This document shows, in pieces, positions 47,201-55,031 of a stretch of 64,000 nucleotides of DNA. A program made the position numbers and the translations under genes. The notes under the pieces were generated by a model. The model was not told the DNA's origin. It did no database searches and worked only from the letters and a program-made list of their open reading frames with translations. Where the stretch lies: NCBI RefSeq assembly GCF_903645305.1, contig NZ_CAHJXO010000001.1, positions 310,001-374,000 on the forward strand, read 5' to 3'. Every line of letters begins with the position of its first letter. Positions within the stretch are counted from its first letter, which is position 1. The stretch is from Corynebacterium sp. Marseille-P4321. GTDB lineage: Bacteria; Actinomycetota; Actinomycetes; Mycobacteriales; Mycobacteriaceae.

Positions 47201-47234
47201 TGGCGGCGACGAGTGCGATCAGCAGCGTCAGCAC
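44223..47234 (-). CDS. mrpA: Mrp Na+/H+ antiporter subunit A fused to subunit B
   Basis: 1003 aa. The N-terminal part is NuoL-like ([64 protein letters not shown]). The middle has the MrpA-specific DUF4040 region ([20 protein letters not shown]), and the end from about residue 800 is an MrpB domain ([20 protein letters not shown]). This fusion explains why no separate mrpB exists. GTG start with GGAGG 10 bases upstream. The hydrophilic C-terminal tail ends in a motif copy (44250-44260, EASISNS). The operon order is A/B-C-D-E-F-G; it exchanges Na+ (or K+) for H+. Confidence 0.92.
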   Translation of the reverse strand: [1003 protein letters not shown]

Positions 47235-47442
47235 AGTCTGCAGCCCTCCTTCATGCGTAGGCGGTCGGTGGCGGGCCGAACCAGCAAACGCGCACCAAGG
47301 CGAACTGCCCGGGCAGGAAGTGAACTACACCGTATTTAACTTGCTCTAACTTGCGCTACACACAAACAAATTAATAAGGCGCGTCAGTGTCCACGGTGCC
47401 ACCTGCGCTAACGGCGTGGATACGCGAACAACGGAGGTAGCA

Positions 47443-47553
47443 GTGTCAGAGGCGCGGCCAACGAAAAGACATGTTACAGAATTCACGCCGGTCGCGGTAT
47501 TTCGGTGTTCACCGGCTGAGTATCAGCGGACGCCCTTGTGTCGTGGGCGGTGA
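47443..47553 (+). CDS. Candidate small protein, 36 aa
   Basis: GTG at 47443 with GGAGG 6 bases upstream (47432-47436). The product begins VSEARPTKRHVTEF, has two Cys and is basic. No family recognised. It lies in the gap between the divergent mrp start and the convergent unknown gene. Only the strong ribosome-binding site speaks for it. Confidence 0.3.
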   Translation: MSEARPTKRHVTEFTPVAVFRCSPAEYQRTPLCRGR

Positions 47554-47578
47554 GCAGGAGGGCGACCTAGAGGTTGCC

Positions 47579-48202
47579 CTAGAGGTTGCCGTGGACGCGC
47601 TGCGCACCCGCCGACATCGCCGCAGCCGCCGACTCCGCCGGCGTCGCACCGAACCCAATCGCCCAGTACACGCGCAGGTGGCGCTCCGAGTGCCCGACCT
47701 TCAGCATGGTCAGCGACCGGCCAAAAACCTCCGCCTGGTGGAACGACAGGATCTCCACATAGCGGTTGTGGCGGCTGAGCACCTCGCCGATCGCGCGGAC
47801 AGGCCCCGACGCCTCGACGGTCTCAGAGCGGTGGCGGGCGGCCCGCGTCTTCGGCATCGCGTGGACGTCGAAGTGATACTCGTTGAGCATCCAGTTCAGT
47901 TTCTCCTCCGCCTCGAGCGTGACCTTCAGGGTCGGCTCAGGGGCGTAGGTGGCGATGAACAGGCCCCAGCTCATGTCGCGGGCGCCGTCGCGAAGCTCGC
48001 GTGGCAATGCTCGGTCGATCTCGATGCGCCGCAGGTCGTCCGGCAGCTCCGCGTACTCCGGCGCGGCCGGCTGCGGCGCGCGGTGCAGCGCACGGGACCG
48101 GATGGGTGCTTCGGATTCCGAGTTGAACGTCGCGTTGTAGTCAGCGGCGGTCTTCGGGGGCTGGGTTTGGATTTCGGTTTGGGTTTGGGTTTGGGTGAAC
48201 AC
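47579..48202 (-). CDS. Conserved-looking protein of unknown function
   Basis: 207 aa. GTG start with AAGGAG 7 bases upstream. The N-terminus is a Gln/Thr repeat (VFTQTQTQTEIQTQ) encoded by a near-perfect 6-bp DNA repeat, so repeat number can change in frame. The body looks soluble and folded (MSWGLFIATYAPEPTLKVTLEAE, SFHQAEVFGRSLTMLKVGHS). No signal peptide or membrane helix. Family not recognised. A possible GlxR site lies about 160 bp upstream. Confidence 0.65.
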   Translation of the reverse strand: MFTQTQTQTEIQTQPPKTAADYNATFNSESEAPIRSRALHRAPQPAAPEYAELPDDLRRIEIDRALPRELRDGARDMSWGLFIATYAPEPTLKVTLEAEEKLNWMLNEYHFDVHAMPKTRAARHRSETVEASGPVRAIGEVLSRHNRYVEILSFHQAEVFGRSLTMLKVGHSERHLRVYWAIGFGATPAESAAAAMSAGAQRVHGNL

Positions 48203-48364
48203 GGCGGGGCTCCTTGCTGGGAAGTGGTGGGTCTCGACCCTGGTACTGGGGAGCTAACGACTACTTCCACGCGCCGCGGGGTCGGTTTACGCGGCGGGGT
48301 ACGTAGCCCTGAGTACTCGCTGTACCTGCTGTGCAAGGAGAGTGTTCTGAATCACGTGTGTCAG

Positions 48365-48380
48365 TGTAACCGCAGTCACA
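48365..48380. promoter_or_regulatory. Possible GlxR (CRP-type) binding site
   Basis: TGTAACCGCAGTCACA fits TGTGA-N6-TCACA with one mismatch. It lies between the unknown gene and the dipeptidase gene, upstream of the former. Confidence 0.35.
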
Positions 48381-48444
48381 GTGATGTGCAACACAAGTCG
48401 GGGCGGCAGAAGCCGGCCGAAGACGCCCCACCTCCGAAAACGGC

Positions 48445-49797
48445 CTACTTGCCGTAGGTGAGCAGGAACTTCGCCTCGGCGATGGCGACGTTCTCAATCT
48501 CGGTCGGGTCGACGGACTCGTCAACGCCGTGGATGCCGGCCTGCGGATCGGCGACGCCGTAGAGGGCGAACTCGGCCTCCGGGAAGTGCTTCTGCAGCGT
48601 GACGGTCAGCGGGATGGAGCCACCGGTGCCAACGATGGTGATTTCCTTGGCGCCTTCGTCGGCGTAGGCGTCGACAAGCGCTTGCCCGAACGCCTCGAGT
48701 GCGGGGCCCTCGGAGTCGGTCATGAACGGCTGGTTGATGCCCTTGATGTCCACCTCAACCTTGGCGCCCCACGGGGTGTGCGAAAGCACATGCTCGCGGA
48801 CCTTATCGGCCACCTCGGCGGCGTCCTGCGGCGCGGGGACGCGCAGGTTGAGCACAGCGGAGGCGGTGGGGTTGACAATGTTCGACGCCTCGGAGACCGG
48901 CACCGAAGTAAACCCGATGACGGTGATGGCGGGGCGTGCCCAGACCATGTCGGCCGGCTCGTCGTCGACGGTGCCCAGAAGCTGCACGCCGTCGAGCACC
49001 TTGGCGTCGGCGCGGAATGCCTCGCGGTCGTAGGGGTCGCCGTCCCACTTGGCGGTGCAGTCGACGCCGTCGATGGTGGTGCGGCCGTGCTCGTCGAATA
49101 GCGAGTCGATGATGCGGATCAGCGCGTGTGCCGCGTCCGGGGCTGCGCCGCCGAAGCCGCCGGAGTGTACGGGGCCGCTGAGCGTCTCCACGTCGATGAA
49201 CACCTGGGCGCCGCCGCGCAGGTGGGTGGTCAGGGTGGGTACGCCGACGGCCACATTGCCGCCGTCGCCGATCATGATGACGTCGGCCGTAAACAGGTCG
49301 GGGTTTGCGTCGATAAGCTTGCCCAGCCCGTCCTCACCACCGAGCTCCTCGGAGCCTTCGAGCACGACCTTGAGCCCTAAGTCGGTGCCGCCGTTTTCCT
49401 GCACCATGCGCAGGGCCTCGAGGTGCATGACGATGTTGCCCTTGCAGTCGGAGGCGCCGCGACCGTACCAACGCCCGTCGCGTTCCTGCAGGTCAAGCGG
49501 GTCGTGCGTCCACGCTGCGGGATTCTGCGCCGGCACGACGTCGTAGTGGGAGTACAAAAGCACGGTCGGCGCGTCGCCCACGGGCTCCTTCAGCCCGATG
49601 ATGGTGTCGGCATCGTCGACGGTTTCGTGTCGGGTGACATCGAGTCCAAGGGCTTCAAGCTTATCGACGCACCACTGAGCAGCCTTCTCATGTTCCTCCG
49701 CCAACTCCGGCGTGGAGTGCGGGGAGTGGTAGGAGATGATCTCGTGCAGTTCGTTGAAAATGCGTTCCCGGTCGGGGTTCAGTTTGAAATCGCTCAT
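48445..49797 (-). CDS. M20 family dipeptidase
   Basis: Zinc dipeptidase/carboxypeptidase-like hydrolase, cytosolic. ATG at 49797 gives MSDFKLNPDRERIF; upstream codons in the open frame lack translation signals. Metal and catalytic motifs: YSHYDVVPA, GRGASDCKGN (bridging Asp), EGSEELGGEDG (catalytic Glu), with the dimerisation domain between (about residues 190-340). 450 aa, normal. TACCAT close to the ATG suggests a leaderless transcript. Two motif copies, 49308-49318 and 49659-49669, encode KLIDANPD and CVDKLEA; 48669-48679 is a one-mismatch copy. Confidence 0.88.
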   Translation of the reverse strand: MSDFKLNPDRERIFNELHEIISYHSPHSTPELAEEHEKAAQWCVDKLEALGLDVTRHETVDDADTIIGLKEPVGDAPTVLLYSHYDVVPAQNPAAWTHDPLDLQERDGRWYGRGASDCKGNIVMHLEALRMVQENGGTDLGLKVVLEGSEELGGEDGLGKLIDANPDLFTADVIMIGDGGNVAVGVPTLTTHLRGGAQVFIDVETLSGPVHSGGFGGAAPDAAHALIRIIDSLFDEHGRTTIDGVDCTAKWDGDPYDREAFRADAKVLDGVQLLGTVDDEPADMVWARPAITVIGFTSVPVSEASNIVNPTASAVLNLRVPAPQDAAEVADKVREHVLSHTPWGAKVEVDIKGINQPFMTDSEGPALEAFGQALVDAYADEGAKEITIVGTGGSIPLTVTLQKHFPEAEFALYGVADPQAGIHGVDESVDPTEIENVAIAEAKFLLTYGK

Positions 49798-49865
49798 GGG
49801 CCCAATGGTAACGGCAGGCGGACGAGCGGCGGGGCGACAATCCCTGACAGGGTTGCGGCTACTGG

Positions 49866-50015
49866 TCAGAGTTCCTTGGTGGTCCACTCATCTAGCTCGC
49901 GGGCCGGCAACTCCAGGTCGATGTTGGCATCCGCGTCCGTGACCATCTCGTGGAGCGAGATAAAAGGATTCTGGTGTCTAGGGGATTCCTTGGCGCTGGG
50001 GTGCGGTGGGAGCAT
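49866..50015 (-). CDS. Candidate small acidic protein, 49 aa
   Basis: ATG at 50015 has GGAGG 7 bases upstream. The product starts MLPPHPSAKESPRHQNPF and ends in an acidic amphipathic stretch NIDLELPARELDEW. No Cys, no membrane helix, no family recognised. It lies between the dipeptidase and the groEL2 control region, on the strand opposite to groEL2. Confidence 0.4.
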   Translation of the reverse strand: MLPPHPSAKESPRHQNPFISLHEMVTDADANIDLELPARELDEWTTKEL

Positions 50016-50103
50016 GAGTTTTCCTCCGGCTCGGGCGAACGGCTCAAGGGAACGTTGTCTTCTCGCCACGGTATCACCGCGCCAGACAGCAGCCATGCGC
50101 GTC

Positions 50104-50129
50104 TTGCACTCAACTTCCCTGAGTGCTAA
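50104..50129 (+). promoter_or_regulatory. CIRCE operator (HrcA site) of groEL2
   Basis: TTGCACTC, nine bases, GAGTGCTAA: matches the CIRCE inverted repeat at all but one position. Confidence 0.85.
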
Positions 50130-50137
50130 AAATGGCC

Positions 50138-50164
50138 TTGGCACTCGGAGACCCCAAGTGCCAA
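50138..50164 (+). promoter_or_regulatory. Second CIRCE-like operator
   Basis: TTGGCACTC, nine bases, AAGTGCCAA: symmetrical and spaced as in CIRCE, 8 bp after the first site. Two HrcA sites would strengthen heat-shock control. Confidence 0.65.
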
Positions 50165-50245
50165 ATAAACGAACGAAGCGGGTGAGGCTGATGCCACTCG
50201 TCAGCCGTGCCGTCGCGGGCGCCTGCTAATCCGCGGCCTGAGTGA

Positions 50246-51925
<1,680 letters not shown>

Positions 51926-51943
51926 ATCGCCCCTGACCTGCAC

Positions 51944-51968
51944 ACGCGCCCTTCGGGGCGCGTTTTTT
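51944..51968 (+). terminator. Terminator after groEL2
   Basis: ACGCGCCC/GGGCGCGT stem with a ttcg loop and a run of six T. Confidence 0.9.
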
Positions 51969-52332
51969 ATTGGGCATTTGCTTCTCGGCTGCTTCTCGTC
52001 TGCTTTTCGGCGCCCGCTTCGCCTGCCCCCGAATTGGTGTGGCTACTGGCCCGGCGGGCGAGCGGCCCGTTACGAATTGCCCTCGGGCGTGTTCCGGGTT
52101 GGGCGCCGCACGTTTCGGAGTAGCAGCTCAGCGCCTGTAAAACGTAAAGACGTTGTTCCGGGTTGCCGTCGGCGAGCTGGGCGCCGGCTGCGCCCCTTTT
52201 AAAGAAATTTTCAGCGCACTCTTGACGCTCCGGCAGTCTGTGGCAAAATACGCCGTGTGGCGCCCGCTGAGGGTGTCAGTACATATCACATCAAGGCCAG
52301 ATGCACTGGCACCCATCGGAAAGGGAATCGAT
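51969..52332. other. Intergenic leader/promoter region of the porin operon
   Basis: 364 bp without a gene. It contains a short duplication (ttccgggttg twice near 52092 and 52154), an AT-rich patch (cttttaaagaaattttc) and the predicted porH promoter. A 74-codon ORF here looks spurious. Confidence 0.45.
52222..52250 (+). promoter_or_regulatory. Predicted porH-porA promoter
   Basis: TTGACG, 17-bp spacer, AAAATA, about 80 bp before the porH start. A near-consensus -35 is rare in corynebacteria and fits the very high expression of porins. Confidence 0.45.
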
Positions 52333-52473
52333 ATGCCGATCGACCTCAAGGCAGTCCAGAAGGCTCTCAATGACTTCTCCACTTTCGCTGAGAACTTGGT
52401 GAAGATCTTCCAGGGCCTGCCGGAAGCTATCCAGACTTTCGCCAACACGGTGCAGAAGTCGCTCCAAAACTAG
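52333..52473 (+). CDS. porH: PorH-type small outer-membrane porin
   Basis: 46 aa, no signal peptide, an amphipathic helix (ALNDFSTFAENLVKIFQGL). In C. glutamicum the similar-sized PorH and PorA, encoded between groEL2 and ppk2, form the mycolate-membrane channel together and carry mycolic acid on Ser. Sequence identity to PorH is weak, so the call rests on size, helix pattern and gene order. AAGGGAA precedes the ATG. Confidence 0.75.
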   Translation: MPIDLKAVQKALNDFSTFAENLVKIFQGLPEAIQTFANTVQKSLQN

Positions 52474-52504
52474 TAAGACGTAGAGAGAAATAGGAGACTT
52501 AACG

Positions 52505-52684
52505 ATGGACCTCAACCCGATCTACCAGTGGGTAGCCCTTTCTTCCGGTAACGACGCTGTGAAGGTTCCCGCTGGCGTCAAGTTCGAAGGCCCGACCCAG
52601 ATCCCGTACGCTCTTCTCGAGCTGCTCAAAGACCTCGGCGAGCTCGCCGGCAACCTGGCCAAGCTCATCGGCCTGATCGCGTAA
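52505..52684 (+). CDS. porA: PorA-type small outer-membrane porin
   Basis: 59 aa, no signal peptide. The N-terminal ALSSGN (Ser13/Ser14) resembles the LSGSG of C. glutamicum PorA, where Ser15 is O-mycoloylated, and the C-terminal LAKLIGLIA resembles its ADLIGLLG. AGGAGA lies upstream. Co-transcribed with porH, 31 bp behind it; assigned by position and these short similarities. Confidence 0.75.
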   Translation: MDLNPIYQWVALSSGNDAVKVPAGVKFEGPTQIPYALLELLKDLGELAGNLAKLIGLIA

Positions 52685-52711
52685 GTAACGCGCCAGAAGC
52701 CGACGGCTTTC

Positions 52712-52745
52712 AAGGTCCCCGCCGCGCACGCGGCGGGGACCTTTT
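52712..52745 (+). terminator. Strong terminator after porA
   Basis: AAGGTCCCCGCCGC pairs with GCGGCGGGGACCTT around a short loop, then TTTT. Confidence 0.92.
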
Positions 52746-52820
52746 GTGTGCCCTCCCGTCTGCCCGCCGTCGCGCCGACTTTCCCAGCGCTGCCCGCAAA
52801 ACCGGAATAGGATGGTCATT

Positions 52821-53720
52821 ATGGCTGACCAAAAAGACGACGAACTGCCGATGATCGACCTCGCCGCAACCGAAGGCTGGGTTGTGGACGACACCGATGA
52901 GGACGACCCGGTGCTCCTCATGCCGGACGGCACGCCGATCCAGACGTGGCGCGAGAACTACCCGTACGACGAGCGCCTTTCCCGCGACGAGTACGAAAAG
53001 GAAAAGCGCGCGCTGCAGATCGAGCTGCTGAAGTGGCAGAACTGGACCAAGGACACGGGCCAGCGCCACATCATCCTCTTCGAGGGCCGCGACGCCGCCG
53101 GCAAGGGCGGCACCATCAAGCGCTTCAACGAGCACTTGAACCCGCGTGGTGCCCGCACGGTGGCGTTGGAGAAGCCGTCGCCACGCGAAAGCACCTCCTG
53201 GTACTTCCAGCGCTACATCGAGCACTTCCCGGCCGCCGGCGAGATCGTCTTCTTCGACCGTTCCTGGTACAACCGCTCCGGCGTGGAGCGCGTGATGGGC
53301 TTCTGCACCGAGTCCCAGCACGCCGAGTTCCTCCGCGAGGTCCCTATGCTGGAGAACATGATTCTCGGCTCCGGCATCTCCCTGACGAAGTTCTGGTTCT
53401 CCGTGACGCAGAAGGAGCAGCGCACCCGCTTCGCCATCCGCCAGGTGGACCCGGTGCGCCAGTGGAAGCTTTCGCCGATGGACTTGGCTTCCCTGGATAA
53501 GTGGGACGATTACACCCGCGCCAAGGAGGAGCAGTTCCGCTACACGGATACCGACGAGTCGCCGTGGATCACCATCAAGTCCAACGACAAGAAGCGCGCC
53601 CGCCTGAACGCCATGCGTTACATTCTCTCCAAGTTCGAGTACACGAACAAGGACCACGAGGTTGTCGGTGAGCCGGATCCGCTCATCGTGAAGCGCGGCC
53701 GCGACCAGATCGGGGACTAG
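52821..53720 (+). CDS. ppk2: Polyphosphate kinase 2
   Basis: Uses polyphosphate to phosphorylate nucleotides (or the reverse). P-loop GRDAAGKGG at residues 89-97, then lid-module DRSWYNRSGVERVMGF. 299 aa, normal for PPK2. ATG at 52821 (MADQKDDELPM) sits 7 bases after TAGGAT, a leaderless-type start; an ATG at 52812 is the alternative. Its 3' end is the source of the repeated segment seen again at 54700 and 61396. No terminator follows directly, unlike behind the two partial copies, as expected if DNA was inserted at the stop codon. Confidence 0.93.
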   Translation: MADQKDDELPMIDLAATEGWVVDDTDEDDPVLLMPDGTPIQTWRENYPYDERLSRDEYEKEKRALQIELLKWQNWTKDTGQRHIILFEGRDAAGKGGTIKRFNEHLNPRGARTVALEKPSPRESTSWYFQRYIEHFPAAGEIVFFDRSWYNRSGVERVMGFCTESQHAEFLREVPMLENMILGSGISLTKFWFSVTQKEQRTRFAIRQVDPVRQWKLSPMDLASLDKWDDYTRAKEEQFRYTDTDESPWITIKSNDKKRARLNAMRYILSKFEYTNKDHEVVGEPDPLIVKRGRDQIGD

Positions 53721-53724
53721 GGGC
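53679..53724 (+). repeat. ppk2 3'-end repeat, copy 1 (within intact gene)
   Basis: Last 42 bases of ppk2 plus ggggc-type sequence through the stop. Matches copy 2 at all but two positions over about 46 bp. The common core is gaagcgcggccgcgacc onward through the stop. Confidence 0.85.
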
Positions 53725-53729
53725 TTTTT

Positions 53730-53740
53730 GCTTATCGACG
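53730..53740 (+). repeat. Dispersed motif GCTTATCGACG behind ppk2
   Basis: Six bases after copy 1 of the ppk2 repeat. The following cctcggtcaccacc matches, apart from one or two bases, the sequence after the copy at 57612 inside the tip adhesin gene. Confidence 0.7.
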
Positions 53741-53768
53741 CCTCGGTCACCACCGGAAAGGAGCCACA

Positions 53769-54191
53769 GTGGAACGGTTTTACACCTATCCCCGTTTCGC
53801 CAGCTGGGTCCGGGAGGAGCTGGATGGGGCGAACGATCCAGCGTTCATCGTGCGTGTGCTCAAACACACGGTGTCGGACATCCGCGACATTCCTGATGAG
53901 GAAGGATTCCTCAGTGCTCACGCCCAACCGGGGCCGACGGGGAGCGCAGATTGGGACAGGGTCGTCCGCGCTGCGGCGGAGATGACTTTCTCATCCAGGT
54001 TCCCCGGAGAGGCTCCACCTTGGTCGATCGAGGTGGAGCGCGCACCTTCGGAATGGTTCTATCCAACAAGTCGGCCGTCCCGTTTCGCCTTCAACCTGGA
54101 GAGGACCCCAGCGCCGTTCGCTCGTCGCCGTGTGTGTATCGGCGAAGGAAATCTGCGCACAGCTAAGGACCATGACCGGCCATGGAACTGA
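53769..54191 (+). CDS. Unknown protein, first gene of a two-gene module (possible antitoxin)
   Basis: 140 aa. GTG start with AAAGGAG upstream. Begins MERFYTYPRFASWVREELDG, no signal peptide or membrane helix, no family recognised. Its last 10 bases overlap the nucleotidyltransferase gene, the arrangement common in toxin-antitoxin pairs. Base composition is somewhat lower in GC than the neighbours. Confidence 0.7.
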   Translation: MERFYTYPRFASWVREELDGANDPAFIVRVLKHTVSDIRDIPDEEGFLSAHAQPGPTGSADWDRVVRAAAEMTFSSRFPGEAPPWSIEVERAPSEWFYPTSRPSRFAFNLERTPAPFARRRVCIGEGNLRTAKDHDRPWN

Positions 54192-54697
54192 ACCGGGACC
54201 AACTTCTCGAGGCTCTCGGTGAGCTCGACGCTGAACTCGCAGGCATGGGTGTTAAAGCGGTGCTGCACGTGATCGGGGGCGCGGCCATCGCGTTGAAATA
54301 CAACGAAAACCGGTCGACCGCTGATGTCGATTCACTCTTTGACCAGTACGGGGTTGTTCGGCGAGCGATCGATGCGGTTGCGGATCGTCGCGGTCTGCCT
54401 CGAAACTGGGTTAATTCGCAGGTCCATGATCTTGGGTTACCGCTGGAGCGCGATACCCAGGCGGAACGGATGGTAATCGGCCCCAACCTGACCTTAATAA
54501 TTGCATCGGCGGAGTTTCTACTTTTTACTAAATTGATCGCAACCCGCCAGGCGGACCAAGATTTCGAGGACGCCGTGATTCTGGCTCGATACCTGGGTCT
54601 GTCAACTCCCGCTGACATCGAGCAGGCAGTTCGCCATTTTGGTTCGATTGATGGGCCAGTCGAGCTCCTCATTGAGGATATTGCAGAGGAGCTTTAG
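54182..54697 (+). CDS. DUF6036-like nucleotidyltransferase (possible toxin)
   Basis: 171 aa. The nucleotidyltransferase signature is present: VIGGAAIALKYNENRSTADV followed by Asp-Ser, i.e. GG then DxD, as in AbiEii/DUF6036 proteins of type IV toxin-antitoxin or defence modules. The rest is helical (SAEFLLFTKLIATRQADQDFEDA). AT-rich codons such as ttaataatt stand out from the core genome, which suggests transfer. Lies between copies 1 and 2 of the ppk2 repeat. Function is inferred only. Confidence 0.75.
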   Translation: MELNRDQLLEALGELDAELAGMGVKAVLHVIGGAAIALKYNENRSTADVDSLFDQYGVVRRAIDAVADRRGLPRNWVNSQVHDLGLPLERDTQAERMVIGPNLTLIIASAEFLLFTKLIATRQADQDFEDAVILARYLGLSTPADIEQAVRHFGSIDGPVELLIEDIAEEL

Positions 54698-54699
54698 AC

Positions 54700-54761
54700 C
54701 CGCTCAATGTGAAGCGCGGCCGCGACCAGATCGGGGACTAGGGGCACATCGCTTAGCGACG
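54700..54761 (+). repeat. ppk2 3'-end repeat, copy 2
   Basis: Contains the last ~40 bases of ppk2 including its stop, then ggggcacatcgcttagcgacg. The 51 bp at 54711-54761 are identical to 61497-61547. It includes a one-mismatch dispersed motif (GCTTAGCGACG, 54751-54761). Confidence 0.9.
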
Positions 54762-54771
54762 ATCCGCTTAC

Positions 54772-54805
54772 AACCGCCACGGCCACCCCGCCGCGGCGGT
54801 TTTTC
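54772..54805 (+). terminator. Terminator behind ppk2 repeat copy 2
   Basis: AACCGCCACGGC/GCCGCGGCGGTT stem with one mismatch, then TTTTT. Similar hairpin behind copy 3; probably the ancestral ppk2 terminator. Confidence 0.8.
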
Positions 54806-54860
54806 TGGCCCCAAGTTCGACGCCGCCCCCGGTAGCCAGCCGGCTCCTGTAAGGATCGAC

Positions 54861-55007
54861 ATGGCCCTCATCCACGACCTGGGATTTTCTGTCGACCCGG
54901 CCGATGATGTGTCGATCGTTACTGCAGAGGGCATCCCCGCCAATGCGCACCACTTCGGTTTTTGCGTGACATATAAACATGTGCTACTCCATTCTCGGAA
55001 GGTTTGA
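54861..55007 (+). CDS. Small ORF or truncated gene, 48 aa
   Basis: ATG at 54861 with AAGGATC upstream; product starts MALIHDLGFSVDPADDVSIV and contains one Cys. It ends 25 bp before the pilin start, in DNA where the pilin promoter would be expected. No family recognised. It could be the remnant of a gene cut by the island insertion. Confidence 0.35.
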   Translation: MALIHDLGFSVDPADDVSIVTAEGIPANAHHFGFCVTYKHVLLHSRKV

Positions 55008-55031
55008 ATCTTGATCCGAGAAGGGGACCGC

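Noticed and set aside
53679..54745. Classical integrative element with attL/attR at ppk2
   Set aside because: No integrase, recombinase or excisionase in the module; direct repeats fit homologous recombination better.
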